A stretch of DNA of 64,000 nucleotides from Sinorhizobium americanum (GCF_001651855.1 NZ_LNQC01000081.1:186001-250000), one strand, 5' to 3'; counted from the first letter of the stretch, positions 36,192 through 45,455 are shown. Notes: generated by a model from the sequence alone, not told the origin. A program made the numbers and translations.

Positions 36192-36824
36192 ATGCGGAAG
36201 ACAGCTGTTGTTTTGTTTTTGTCGGCCACTTTCTTGGTGACGCCATCCTTCGCTCAAAGTTCCAGCGGAAGCACCGGCCTGAATGTCGATGTATCGCTTG
36301 GGGGCACGAGAGGGGTTAACGCGGGCGTGAGCGCAGCGTTAGGCCGTGGCGGCGCCCGTGCCGATGCCGACGCATCCGTCGGCGGCGCGCGCGGTGCGAA
36401 TGCCTCGGCCGCGGCCTCGCTCGGCCGGGGGCAGGGCGTGAATGCCGATGTCGATGCGACGGTGGGCGTCGGCAATGGCACCAACGCCAATGCAGTCGTC
36501 AAGCGTGGTGGAGGCAACGGTGTCAGCGCCGCAGTGAGCGCCGGCTCAGGCAACAGCGGATTGAGCGCTGCCGTTGGCGCCGCGGCGGGCGGTGCGGGCG
36601 GTCTCGGACTTGGCGTCCTGCCCGGAACCGGTACCGGTGCCGGCGGGCCGGCAAGCGGCGGGGCCGTCGGGCAGCCCGGCGCTGCTGCGGTCACCGCATT
36701 CACCGCCATGTCCGCCGACGAACGGACGAAGCTGCTGAAACGCTGTCGCGACGTGGTGAGCGGCGGCTATGACAGCGGGCTTGTCTCTCTCTGCCGGCTG
36801 CTGCAGTCGACCGCCTCGCGTTGA
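36192..36824 (+). CDS. Exported Gly/Ala-rich protein with 14-residue repeats
   Basis: 210 aa. A signal peptide covers about residues 1-21 (VVLFLSATFLVTPSFAQ). Residues 30-140 consist of seven or eight imperfect units of 13-14 residues with the pattern GxNAxxxAxxGxGx (for example GVNAGVSAALGRGG, GANASAAASLGRGQ, GVNADVDATVGVGN). A Gly-rich linker follows. The last 45 residues form a small domain with two cysteines (LLKRCRDVVSGG...VSLCRLL) that could make a disulfide. AGGAGG lies at 36180-36185. The function is unknown; the repeats suggest a beta-solenoid-like surface or matrix protein. Confidence 0.78.
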   Translation: MRKTAVVLFLSATFLVTPSFAQSSSGSTGLNVDVSLGGTRGVNAGVSAALGRGGARADADASVGGARGANASAAASLGRGQGVNADVDATVGVGNGTNANAVVKRGGGNGVSAAVSAGSGNSGLSAAVGAAAGGAGGLGLGVLPGTGTGAGGPASGGAVGQPGAAAVTAFTAMSADERTKLLKRCRDVVSGGYDSGLVSLCRLLQSTASR

Positions 36825-36972
36825 GTGGCAATTCCGAACTGCTGCCCGCTCCAAACTTCCCTTGTCGTAGGCTTTCCCGTCAACGGCGGGGAGATCGAGC
36901 GGCGTGCCCGAGTCTCCGTCGCAGCCGAAGGTGGCCGGCAGGCCGGATGTGGGGCAGATTCGGCAGAGACGT

Positions 36973-37800
36973 CTACTGGCTCTGACTTTGGCTCTGCGTC
37001 TGCCCTTGCCGTTCCACCGTTACGGTGACTTTCAACGTCTCGCTGGCGATGCCATGGACCAGCCCGGATATCGGCGCGGCATCGCGGTAACAGAGGCCGG
37101 TGGCGACGCGGACATAGCGGTCGTCGGGGCAGATCTTGTTGGCCGGATCGAAGCCGACCCAGCCGAGACCCGGCAGGTGCACATCGGCCCAGGCATGGCT
37201 CGCGGTCTGCTCGGGATGGCCTTCGGTCAGCAGATAGCCCGAGACGTAGCGGGCCGGCAGACCGAGCGTTCGGGCGGCCGAGACGAGGATGTGGGCGTGG
37301 TCCTGGCAGACGCCCTTGCCGCGCTCGAGCGCCTCCTCCGCGGTGGTACCGGCATGGGTCTCGCCCGGCTCGTAGGCAACCGTCTCGTGAATCGTCCCCA
37401 TCAGCGCGTGCATGCGCTCGAGATCCGTTGCGCCCTCGGCCGATTTCGCGAGCTCGCGGACCAGCTTGCCCGCCTTGCTGAGCGGCGTTTCACGGGCATA
37501 GAGCCAGAGCGGCACATAGGACTGGTGCGCTCCGAAGACGCCGGCCCGGTCTTCCGTATCCACTTCGCCGCTCGCCTCGATCCGCAAGGTCGTCCGATCC
37601 GCGTCGACGCTGACGAGATGCGTGCGGTTGCCGAAGTGGTCATCGTAGCTGACCTCGACCACCGCGCCTTCGACCAGTGTGCGCCAGTTCAACACCCTCT
37701 GGCCGGGCTGCGTCGTCGGCGTCAGCCGCAGCCGCTGCAGCGCATAGGGCACCGGTTCGTCGTAATGGTATTCGGTCGTGTGGCTGATTTTCAGGTGCAT
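36973..37800 (-). CDS. Transglutaminase-like protein of the ATP-grasp/alpha-E operon
   Basis: 275 aa. An N-terminal beta domain (Bact_transglu_N, residues 1-80, LKISHTTEYHYDEPV) precedes the papain-like core: catalytic Cys in GKGVCQDHAH, His in ASHAWADVHLPG, Asp in VGFDPANK. The triad is complete, so peptidase or transpeptidase activity is expected. It is the last gene of a three-gene operon after the alpha-E protein (16-base gap). The C-terminus has a Gln/Ser repeat (QGQTQSQSQSQ), which may be unstructured. Confidence 0.9.
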   Translation of the reverse strand: MHLKISHTTEYHYDEPVPYALQRLRLTPTTQPGQRVLNWRTLVEGAVVEVSYDDHFGNRTHLVSVDADRTTLRIEASGEVDTEDRAGVFGAHQSYVPLWLYARETPLSKAGKLVRELAKSAEGATDLERMHALMGTIHETVAYEPGETHAGTTAEEALERGKGVCQDHAHILVSAARTLGLPARYVSGYLLTEGHPEQTASHAWADVHLPGLGWVGFDPANKICPDDRYVRVATGLCYRDAAPISGLVHGIASETLKVTVTVERQGQTQSQSQSQ

Positions 37801-37816
37801 TCCACTCTCCCGGACC

Positions 37817-38758
37817 TCATTGGTAAAACCGGTAGCCGTCGGTTATTTCCTGGCCGAGACGGTTGTTGTGGCTGATGAACTCTTCCAGATACTCGTGCAG
37901 GCCCCGGTCCATGATGTCGCTGATCGACTGGCTGCGGAGCGAAGCGAGCGTTTCTTCGGCGGTTTCGTGGGCGGCATGCCTCTCGCCATACTCGCGTGCC
38001 AGGTAACCGAGGTTGCTGGCGATCTTTTCGTAGCAATAGGCGAGCGAGCGCGGCATGCGGCCGTTCGAGATCAGGAAGTCGGCGATATTGGCCGGCTTCA
38101 GTTCCGCATCATAGACCCAGCCATAGGCGCGGTGCGCCGAGACGGAGCGCAGGATCGATTCCCACTGGACATTGTCCATCGATGAGCCGACGGCGGAGAC
38201 CGCGGGCAGCAGAACGTAATACTTTACGTCGAGGATGCGGGCGGTGTTGTCGGCCCGCTCGATGAAGGTGCCGATGCGCGAGAAGTTGAAGATTTCGTTG
38301 CGGAGCATCGTGCCGTGGAAGGCGCCGCGGATGAGGCCGGCGCGGCGCTTGATGGCGTCGATGATCTCGGGCATGTCGGCCGGCCGCGCCTTATTGGCGA
38401 GCATCGCCTTCAGCTCGATCCAGCATTCGTTGGTGGCTTCCCAGGTCTCGCGGGTGAGCGCCGTGCGAACCATCCGGGCATTGTGGCGGCCCGCCTCGAT
38501 GCAGGACATCACACTCGACGGATTGGCCCGGTCGCGCAACAGGAAATCGATGGCGTCGCTGCTGGTCAGCGTGTCGTGCACCTCGTCATAGAGCTCGCGC
38601 ACGCCGGCGCTCTGCAGCACGCCGTCCCAATCGCCCTCGCTCGACTCGCTGCGGGTCAGCGACATGCGCAGGCCCGCGTCGATCAGCCGGGCGCTGTTCT
38701 CGGCGCGCTCGATATAGCGGAACATCCAGTAGAGGCCGTTCGCAGTTCTTCCCAACAT
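37817..38758 (-). CDS. Alpha-E domain protein
   Basis: 313 aa, mostly helical. The N-terminal MLGRTANGLYWMFRYIERAENSARL is the hallmark of the alpha-E (DUF403) family, and RIGTFIERADNTARILDVKYYVLL repeats a similar ER-AxN-AR motif in the middle. The molecular function is unknown. It is always found next to circularly permuted ATP-grasp proteins and transglutaminases, as here, and sits four bases after the ATP-grasp gene. Confidence 0.92.
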   Translation of the reverse strand: MLGRTANGLYWMFRYIERAENSARLIDAGLRMSLTRSESSEGDWDGVLQSAGVRELYDEVHDTLTSSDAIDFLLRDRANPSSVMSCIEAGRHNARMVRTALTRETWEATNECWIELKAMLANKARPADMPEIIDAIKRRAGLIRGAFHGTMLRNEIFNFSRIGTFIERADNTARILDVKYYVLLPAVSAVGSSMDNVQWESILRSVSAHRAYGWVYDAELKPANIADFLISNGRMPRSLAYCYEKIASNLGYLAREYGERHAAHETAEETLASLRSQSISDIMDRGLHEYLEEFISHNNRLGQEITDGYRFYQ

Positions 38759-38762
38759 GGCC

Positions 38763-40172
38763 TCAGTCCTCCAGTACCCACGTATCCTTGGTGCCGCCGC
38801 CCTGGCTGGAATTCACCACCAGAGAGCCCTCCTTCAGGGCGACACGCGTCAGCCCGCCGGGAATGATCTGCACCTTGTCGGAGACGAGCACGTAAGGACG
38901 CAAATCGACGTGCCGCGGCGCGATGCCCTTGTTGACGAGGATCGGCACGGTCGAGAGCGACAATGTGGGCTGGGCGATATAGTTGCCGGGGCGCTCCCTG
39001 AGCTTCTCGGCGAAGGCGGCGCGCTCCTTCTTGGTCGCGGTCGGACCGACGAGCATGCCATAGCCGCCGGAGCCATGCACCTCCTTGACGACGAGCTCTT
39101 CCAGATGTTCGAGCACGTATTTGAGGCTCTGCGGCTCGGAGCAGCGCCAAGTGGGGACGTTTTCGAGCAGCGGCTTCCGGCCGGTATAGAACTCGACGAT
39201 TTCCGGCATATAGGAATAGATCGCCTTGTCGTCGGAAATGCCGGTGCCGGGCGCATTGGCAATGGTGATGTTGCCTGCCCGGTAGACGTCCATGATGCCG
39301 GGAATGCCGAGCGCGGAATCCGGACGGAAGGTCAAGGGGTCGAGGAAATCGTCGTCGACGCGGCGGTAGAGCACGTCGATCGCCTCGTAGCCGCGCGTCG
39401 TGCGCATCTTCACCTTGCCGTCGATGACCCGAAGGTCCGACCCTTCCACCAGTTCGACACCCATCATGTCGGCGAGGAAAGCGTGCTCGTAGAAGGCGGA
39501 ATTGTAGATGCCGGGCGTGAGCACGGCGACGCGCGGTTTGCCGGCGCAACCGGGCGGCGCCAGCGACGACAGGCTCTGGCGCAGCAGATAGGGGTAGTTC
39601 TCCACCGGCCGCACGCGGTTCTGATGGAAGAGCTCCGGAAACATCTGCATCATGGTTTCCCGGTTTTCCAGCATATAGCTGACACCGGAAGGCGTGCGGG
39701 CATTGTCTTCGAGCACATAGAACTGGTCTTCGCCGGTGCGCACGATGTCGGTGCCAACGATGTGGGTATAGACGCCGCCCGGCGGCCGGAAGCCGATCAT
39801 CTGCGGCAGGAAGGCATCGTTCTTCTCGATCAGTTCGCGCGGAATCCGGCCGGCGCGGATGATCTCCTGCTTGTGGTAGATGTCGTCCAGGAAAGCGTTG
39901 AGGGCGATGACGCGCTGTTCGATGCCCTGGGCGAGGCGGCGCCATTCACGGCCGGAAATGATGCGGGGAATGAGATCGAAGGGGATCAGCTTTTCGGAGG
40001 AATCGGCGTGTCCGTAGACTGCGAAAGTAATGCCCGTTTTGCGGAAGATGTTCTCCGCTTCTTTCGATTTCGCTATGAGCCGGTTTCTGTCCTGGCTGGC
40101 ATACCATTGATGATAGGTGGAATATGGCTGGCGCGGGCTGCTGTCCGCATTGATCATTTCGTCAAATGCCAA
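38763..40172 (-). CDS. Circularly permuted ATP-grasp type 2 protein (predicted amide/peptide ligase)
   Basis: 469 aa. FYVLEDNARTPSGVSYMLENR and VVKEVHGSGGYGMLVGP are key ATP-grasp motifs, and PGNYIAQPTLSLSTVP and HVDLRPYVLV lie at the C-terminus. Family members are predicted to form amide bonds between amino acids or on peptides. The TTG at 40172 is chosen because AAGGGGA lies nine bases upstream; an ATG at 40157 is the alternative. It leads the operon with alpha-E and transglutaminase genes. Confidence 0.9.
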   Translation of the reverse strand: MAFDEMINADSSPRQPYSTYHQWYASQDRNRLIAKSKEAENIFRKTGITFAVYGHADSSEKLIPFDLIPRIISGREWRRLAQGIEQRVIALNAFLDDIYHKQEIIRAGRIPRELIEKNDAFLPQMIGFRPPGGVYTHIVGTDIVRTGEDQFYVLEDNARTPSGVSYMLENRETMMQMFPELFHQNRVRPVENYPYLLRQSLSSLAPPGCAGKPRVAVLTPGIYNSAFYEHAFLADMMGVELVEGSDLRVIDGKVKMRTTRGYEAIDVLYRRVDDDFLDPLTFRPDSALGIPGIMDVYRAGNITIANAPGTGISDDKAIYSYMPEIVEFYTGRKPLLENVPTWRCSEPQSLKYVLEHLEELVVKEVHGSGGYGMLVGPTATKKERAAFAEKLRERPGNYIAQPTLSLSTVPILVNKGIAPRHVDLRPYVLVSDKVQIIPGGLTRVALKEGSLVVNSSQGGGTKDTWVLED

Positions 40173-40485
40173 AGGCGTAGGTCCCCTTATTTTTGCCCAT
40201 TTGAGTACAACGGTTGCCGCAATGCAAGAAGCGTGCACAGTCGGGCGCGAAGAATTTTCGACTTGCGCCGGTCCGCAAATTGAAAGCGCTTTCGCGCCTC
40301 TCGCTTGCACTTTTTGCGTGCCGGATTTCCCATGATGAGTTGCAAATGGGCAGATGCCTGATTATTTGGCGCCCGACCGCAGGTTGCGGTCTCGCCGACG
40401 GTCTTGCTTCGCCGGTCTTGTTCACCGATGCGGCAGGGGTAAAATATCGGCGCCTGTCAGATGGTGACGGCAAGGCATTGACGGC
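40173..40485. other. Divergent promoter region between ATP-grasp and GyrI-like genes
   Basis: 313 bases with no supported gene or strong dyad. Promoters for both flanking genes should lie here. Confidence 0.5.
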
Positions 40486-40947
40486 ATGGACGCAATATAC
40501 GAGATCGCCGAACGGCCGGCGCAACGGGTCACCGGCCGCCTCTGGGACGGCACATTTATCGAGGCGGCCGACGGCGCCATCCACCGGCTGATCGCCGAGA
40601 CGCAGGAACACCGCCGGCGCACCCATCCGCGGGATCATGCCGCCCTCATAGGCCTCTCCTGGAATGTCCGGCCGGAGGCCTTCACCTATCTGATCGGCTA
40701 TGCCGGAGAAGATCACGAGACCTTTGCTGCGCCCGAACATATTGATCTCCCGCCCATGCGCTTTGCCACGACGATGCACCACCCCGAAGGAGGAGATGTT
40801 TTCGTTCAATACCGCAAGATGTTCGAGTGGATCGCAGCGGCGGGCCACGTCATCGATCAGTCCCATCTTCACTGTCGCGAAGAATACGCGCCTGGCTTCG
40901 TCTCCCCGTCGGCTTCCTCTCTGCGGCTGATGGTTCCAATTCGCTGA
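40486..40947 (+). CDS. GyrI-like/AraC effector-binding-domain protein
   Basis: 153 aa matching the stand-alone effector-binding domain of AraC/BmrR-type proteins (SWNVRPEAFTYLIGY, MRFATTMHHPEGGDVF, FEWIAAAGHVID). There is no DNA-binding part. Such proteins bind or hydrolyse small hydrophobic molecules, or sequester toxins. The assignment is by general pattern and is moderate. Confidence 0.65.
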   Translation: MDAIYEIAERPAQRVTGRLWDGTFIEAADGAIHRLIAETQEHRRRTHPRDHAALIGLSWNVRPEAFTYLIGYAGEDHETFAAPEHIDLPPMRFATTMHHPEGGDVFVQYRKMFEWIAAAGHVIDQSHLHCREEYAPGFVSPSASSLRLMVPIR

Positions 40948-41048
40948 TCGCAACCATCAGAAAAATTGCTTTGACCAGAGGAGGCACGCGGTCTATCGCC
41001 GCCGCGAGGGTCTCGTCGGTCGAGGTCCACCTCGATCGGGAAACACCC

Positions 41049-41996
41049 ATGATGCTCGCCCGCCTTGCCCCGGCCATTTTCGTGCTGCTCTGGTCGACGG
41101 GCTGGGTGGTCGCCAAATATGCTGCTTTATTTGCCGATCCGCTAACCTTCCTGGCGCTGCGCTACAGCGTTGCGATCCTGCTCTTCATCGGCTTCTGCGT
41201 CGCGACCGGTGCGCGCTGGCCCCGCTCCTGGAGCTTGGCCGGCCATGCGATCGTGTCCGGGATCTTCCTGCACGGTCTCTATCTTGGCGCGGTGTGGTGG
41301 GCAATCGGGCAGGGGGTGCCTGCGGCCATATCCGGTATCATTGCCGGACTGCAGCCGTTGATGACGGCGGCGGTGGCACCGTTCCTCATCGGCGAAAATC
41401 TCAGCCGGCAGCAGCGGCTCGGCTTGGTGCTCGGCTTCTGCGGCATCGCGCTTGCCGTCCTGCCGAAGACGCTGGCGCTCGACACCGCCTCGACGCCCAT
41501 CCATTTCCTGCCGGTGTTCGTCAACGTGCTTGGCATGGCGGCCGTGACCTACGGCACGCTCTACCAGAAAAGGTACCTGCAGAACGGCGACATAAGGTCG
41601 ATCGCCGCCCTGCAATATGTAGGCGCTCTGATCGTGACCGTGCCGCTGGCCTTGATGCTCGAGGATCTGCGTGTCACCTGGAATCTCCAGCTCGCCGCCG
41701 CACTCGCCTGGTCGGTCCTCGGACTGTCAATGGGGGCGATCGCGCTCCTGCTCTATCTCATCCGCCGGGGCCAGGTCTCGCGCGCCGCATCGCTCATCTA
41801 TCTGGTGCCGCCGCTCGCCGCGGTCCAGGCGGCGCTTTTCTTCGGCGAAGCCCTGACCTGGCCGATGGTCGTCGGAACCGTCGTTGCGGTGACGGGCGTC
41901 TATCTCACCAATCGCAAGGCAAATGGCGAGGCGCCGGCAGGAGAGCGGCCGATCAATGTAGCGGCAGGTTCAGCGAAGGAAAGCAGCGCCGCGTAG
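41049..41996 (+). CDS. DMT-superfamily (EamA) transporter
   Basis: 315 aa with ten predicted membrane helices in two EamA repeats (residues 5-135 and 150-290). PAIFVLLWSTGWVVAKYA starts the first, and GQVSRAASLIYLVPPLAAVQA near the end is the family motif. It probably exports metabolites or amino acids. The ATG at 41049 starts MMLARLAP. It follows the GyrI-like gene on the same strand after about 100 bases. Confidence 0.88.
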   Translation: MMLARLAPAIFVLLWSTGWVVAKYAALFADPLTFLALRYSVAILLFIGFCVATGARWPRSWSLAGHAIVSGIFLHGLYLGAVWWAIGQGVPAAISGIIAGLQPLMTAAVAPFLIGENLSRQQRLGLVLGFCGIALAVLPKTLALDTASTPIHFLPVFVNVLGMAAVTYGTLYQKRYLQNGDIRSIAALQYVGALIVTVPLALMLEDLRVTWNLQLAAALAWSVLGLSMGAIALLLYLIRRGQVSRAASLIYLVPPLAAVQAALFFGEALTWPMVVGTVVAVTGVYLTNRKANGEAPAGERPINVAAGSAKESSAA

Positions 41997-42082
41997 CCGA
42001 GGCCGAGATTGCCTTGTGACAAATAGCCACAGCGACCCTTGCGTCCTTTGAGAGGCACAAGGGTCACTGTCATCGCAGCGGC

Positions 42083-43618
42083 TCAGCCCTGGCTGCCGCC
42101 GCCATTGTCTGCGCGGCGCATGCCTTGACCACGCCCGCGGCGATTGCCGGGCTGCCCGTCGCCCTGGCGCCGGCCGTCATGCTTCGGGCCCGGGCGGCCA
42201 TGGTGCTTGCGGTTTTCGTGATTGCGGTTGCCCTCCGGCCGGCCGTCGTGGTGGCCATGGCCGGCGGCCCGGTGATCGCGGCGCTCGCTCTTCTGCGGGC
42301 GATCGTCGCGCAGCAGTTCGTCGCCGGCAAATCCGCTCGGCGCCGGTTCCCGTGCAGGGCGCTGCGGCCGCTGAGCTCCGTCGCGGCGCTGGCCGCCGCC
42401 GTTGCCGCGATGTTGGCCACCGCCGTTGCCGCGCTGCTGGCCGTTGCCGCGACCGCCGCGGCCCTTTGATGGGCGGGCCTGATCGGCCGGTGCTTGGCCG
42501 CTAGCGACAGCGATTTCAATGCCCATCAGCTTCTCGATGTCGCGCAGCAGGCGGATTTCGTCCGGTGCGCAGAAAGCGATCGCAATACCGTCTCGGCCGT
42601 TCCGAGCGGTGCGGCCAATGCGGTGGACATAGGCATCCGGCACTTCCGGAAGATCGTAGTTGTAGACATGGGTCACGCCCGGAATGTCGATGCCGCGGGC
42701 GGCGACGTCGGTCGCGACGAGCACGCGGATTTCGCCGTCGCGGAACGCCTTCAGCGCGCGCTCGCGCTGGCCCTGGCTCTTGTTGCCGTGGATTGAGGCG
42801 GCCTTGAAGCCGACATGGTCCAGATGCTTCATCAGCTTCTCGGCGCCGTGCTTCGTACGGCTGAAGACCAGTGACAGCCCATCGGGATTGTCGGTCAGCG
42901 ATTTCTTGAGGATCGTCGTCTTCAGGTCTTTGCCGGGGACAAAATGGACATATTGCTCAACCTTGTCGGCGGCCTTGCCGGGCGGCGTCACCTCGACCTT
43001 GAGCGGATCGGTCAGATACTCGCCGGCAAGCTCGGCAATCTGCTTCGGCATGGTCGCGGAGAAGAGCAGCGTCTGGCGGTTCTTCGGCACCAGCTTCGAG
43101 ATCTTGCGCAGATCGTGGATGAAGCCGAGGTCGAGCATCTGATCGGCCTCGTCGAGGACGAGATAGCGCCCTTGCGTCAGCGTCACGGCCTTGCGGGCGA
43201 CGAGGTCGAGCAGGCGGCCGGGTGTGGCGACGAGAATGTCGACGCCGCGGGCGAGTTGTTCGGTCTGCTTATTGATCGAGACGCCGCCGACAACGACGCC
43301 GATCTTCAGCGGGCTCTTCTTGACGAAGAGCTTGAGATTGGTGGCGATCTGGTTGACCAGTTCGCGGGTCGGCGCAAGCACGAGGGCGCGGATGTTGCGC
43401 GGATCGGCGCGCCGATCATCGGCGAGAAGCTTCTCGATCATCGGCAGGCCGAAGGCGGCCGTCTTGCCGGTGCCCGTCTGGGCAAGACCAATAAGGTCAT
43501 GACCCTTGAGGACAAGTGGGATGGCCTGCATCTGGATGGGCGTCGGCTTCTCGAAGCCATTGGCGGAGAGGGTCGCCAGGATCTGCTGCGAGAGGCCGAG
43601 GTCTTTGAAAGTGGACAA
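42083..43618 (-). CDS. rhlE: DEAD-box RNA helicase (RhlE-type)
   Basis: 511 aa. Motifs in order: Q motif (GFEKPTPIQMQAIP), AQTGTGKTAAFGLP (I), PTRELVNQI (Ia), TPGRLLD (Ib), VLDEADQMLD (II), LLFSATMP (III), VFSRTKH (IV), VATDVAARGIDIPGV (V) and HRIGRTARNG (VI). The C-terminal 130 residues are a basic Arg/Gly/Gln/His-rich tail (GNGQQRGNGGG units) that binds RNA. The TTG at 43618 is preceded by AAAGG at eight bases; the in-frame start further upstream lacks a site. It unwinds RNA in ribosome assembly or cold adaptation. Confidence 0.92.
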   Translation of the reverse strand: MSTFKDLGLSQQILATLSANGFEKPTPIQMQAIPLVLKGHDLIGLAQTGTGKTAAFGLPMIEKLLADDRRADPRNIRALVLAPTRELVNQIATNLKLFVKKSPLKIGVVVGGVSINKQTEQLARGVDILVATPGRLLDLVARKAVTLTQGRYLVLDEADQMLDLGFIHDLRKISKLVPKNRQTLLFSATMPKQIAELAGEYLTDPLKVEVTPPGKAADKVEQYVHFVPGKDLKTTILKKSLTDNPDGLSLVFSRTKHGAEKLMKHLDHVGFKAASIHGNKSQGQRERALKAFRDGEIRVLVATDVAARGIDIPGVTHVYNYDLPEVPDAYVHRIGRTARNGRDGIAIAFCAPDEIRLLRDIEKLMGIEIAVASGQAPADQARPSKGRGGRGNGQQRGNGGGQHRGNGGGQRRDGAQRPQRPAREPAPSGFAGDELLRDDRPQKSERRDHRAAGHGHHDGRPEGNRNHENRKHHGRPGPKHDGRRQGDGQPGNRRGRGQGMRRADNGGGSQG

Positions 43619-44279
43619 TGGATATACCTTTCGGGGGCGCCAAACGCATGCGCCGGAATCGCCTCTTTGCAATTCCGGTGTCGTCTGGCGTCAAGAACCC
43701 CGCGTGAATTGGGAACTTGTGGTTTAGAGAGAATCGTCAAGCGCCTGTGCTGCCGCCGGTTGCGGCGATGTCTCGCGCTATTCCTTCTTCACGGCTCGAA
43801 GTGTTTGCCGAGGGCGCGCTCACGCGGCGGCCGGAAGGTGACGCGCTGTCCATGTCGTTGTTTTGGCCCGAAAAGTCAAGCGGCATCTTTTGCATGTGCG
43901 AGATTGGCCCGCCGCAGCAGCCTTCACGAAGGGCGGCGTTCAGGAAAGTTCGTCATGGCCAGGATCGGCCAAGCATCATGGATGAAAGCTTGCAGAACAG
44001 GCGCCGGAGCGTACAATTCTGCGGCTCGGCCCCCGGCATCTCGGCTAGGCCGGGTGCGCATATTGCAGGAATTGCGTGGTCCAGGTCGGCAGGAGCGGGA
44101 GCGATACGGGCCGGCGCCGAAACCCGGTTTCGATGCTCAGCTGTGCGTTCGCAACCAAGCCGTGTGACGCTGGACGAAAATGGATGCTCGGCGAATTGGG
44201 AACCTGACGCGGCTTCAGCCGTTCCTTCCCTTTAGTCTTCGCCGACCTATCTGCCAATCGAGACACAGGAGAGGAACCA
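43619..44279. other. Long divergent intergenic region (rhlE / host-attachment gene)
   Basis: 661 bases with no convincing coding frame on either strand. It holds the RpoE2-type promoter at 44199-44223. The element GAATTGGGAAC occurs twice (near 43706 and 44193). The long leader of rhlE would suit a cold-regulated 5' UTR, but this is only a possibility. Confidence 0.5.
44199..44223 (+). promoter_or_regulatory. RpoE2 (EcfG) general-stress promoter
   Basis: GGAAC at 44199-44203, exactly 16 bases, then CGTT at 44220-44223. This matches the alphaproteobacterial RpoE2/EcfG consensus. It lies about 60 bases upstream of the host-attachment-family gene on the same strand. Confidence 0.75.
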
Positions 44280-44732
44280 GTGCGGAACCGGATTTGGATA
44301 CTGGCAGCCGATGGCAATGCCGCGCGCATCGTCAAGGACGTCAACTTGCTGAAGGACGGGCATCAGCAGCCGGAGGTGGAATCCTACGAGATCGAGGCGA
44401 GGCGCGCTCAGGACATCATGGCCGACAAACCGGGCCGCAGCCATTCGTCGGTCGGACATGGCCGCTCGGCCATGGAATACAGCAGCGATCCGGTTCGCGA
44501 GGAACAGCACCGCTTCGCCGTCGAGATTGCCGGGAAGCTCGACCACTATGCGCTGGAAAACGCCTTCGAGAACCTGGTGATCTGCGCCGCGCCGAAAACT
44601 TTGGGCGACCTCAGGAAGCTGCTTTCCCACCAGGTCAAGGAAAAGACCGTCGCCGAGATCGACCGCAATTGCGTGGCGGTGCCGACCGAGCAACTGATCG
44701 CCACGGTCAAGTCGGTGGTCTTTCCCGGCTAG
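44280..44732 (+). CDS. Host-attachment family protein, probably stress-induced
   Basis: 150 aa from a GTG with AGGAGAGGAA directly upstream. WILAADGNAARIV at the N-terminus, then FAVEIAGKLDHYALENAFENLVICAAPKTLGDLRKLL, are the pattern of the Host_attach family, first described in Agrobacterium host attachment. The fold resembles RNA/eRF1-related proteins. The RpoE2 promoter upstream suggests a general-stress role rather than a dedicated attachment role (inference). It converges with the MnmD-like gene, six bases apart. Confidence 0.88.
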   Translation: MRNRIWILAADGNAARIVKDVNLLKDGHQQPEVESYEIEARRAQDIMADKPGRSHSSVGHGRSAMEYSSDPVREEQHRFAVEIAGKLDHYALENAFENLVICAAPKTLGDLRKLLSHQVKEKTVAEIDRNCVAVPTEQLIATVKSVVFPG

Positions 44733-44738
44733 ATTTCT

Positions 44739-45455
44739 TCAGGGCCTATCGCCGCGCAACATTTCGCGTTTGCCGGCAAAGCCCGGAAGGCGATCGACCG
44801 CGAACCCGGCCGCAGCGAGATTGCGACGGACGAAGCCTGCCGCCGCATAGGTGGCGAAGGTGCCGCCCCGGACGGTCTTGTCGAAGACCGCCTGCATGAG
44901 TTCCTGCGACCACATGTCGGGATTGCGGGACGGCGCGAAACCGTCGAGAAACCAGGCGTCGAAACTTTCCGGCAACTGGGCGACGCCCTCGAGCGCCGTG
45001 CCGCAGACCACGGTGAGACGCACGTCGTTGAAGTCGATGTCGATCCGGCGGGCACGCGTTTCGGGCCAATGGCCGACAAGCGCCCGGCGCTCGGCGTCGA
45101 TCTCCGGCCAATGGGAAAGTGCCCGGTCGATCTCTTCGGCCCGCATCGGGAAGCGCTCGAAGGAGATGAAGTGTAGGCGGCCATCGGTGACCTGCGCCTC
45201 ATTCCATTGCCGCCAGGTCTCACAGAAATTCAGGCCGGTGCCGAAGCCAAGCTCGCCGATCGTAAAGGCCGCACCTGCGCTCCAGCGCGCCGGCAGCCTG
45301 TTGCCCGAAAGAAAGACATGGCCGCATTCCAGCCGGCCGTCGGTGCGGCAGTAAAAGTGATCGCCAAATTCCACCGAATAGGGCATATCGCCGGCATGCC
45401 ATTCAAGGCTTTGCTTTGCGGGCGGCTGGTGCTGGCGGAGATCGGTCTCTGTCAT
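44739..45455 (-). CDS. MnmD-like tRNA (mnm5s2U34) methyltransferase
   Basis: 238 aa. LEWHAGDMPYSVEFGDHFYC and LGFGTGLNFCETWR (SAM motif I), then FDAWFLDGFAPSRNPDMWSQ and GTFATYAAAGFVRRNL are the methyltransferase half of MnmC. It should methylate the nm5s2U34 wobble base of certain tRNAs. The ATG at 45455 gives MTETDLRQ. The FAD oxidase half lies divergently 39 bases away instead of being fused. Confidence 0.87.
   Translation of the reverse strand: MTETDLRQHQPPAKQSLEWHAGDMPYSVEFGDHFYCRTDGRLECGHVFLSGNRLPARWSAGAAFTIGELGFGTGLNFCETWRQWNEAQVTDGRLHFISFERFPMRAEEIDRALSHWPEIDAERRALVGHWPETRARRIDIDFNDVRLTVVCGTALEGVAQLPESFDAWFLDGFAPSRNPDMWSQELMQAVFDKTVRGGTFATYAAAGFVRRNLAAAGFAVDRLPGFAGKREMLRGDRP

Noticed and set aside
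43712-43738. Second GGAAC-type promoter before rhlE
   Set aside because: The spacer to CGTC is 18 bases and the -10 mismatches; it also points away from rhlE.
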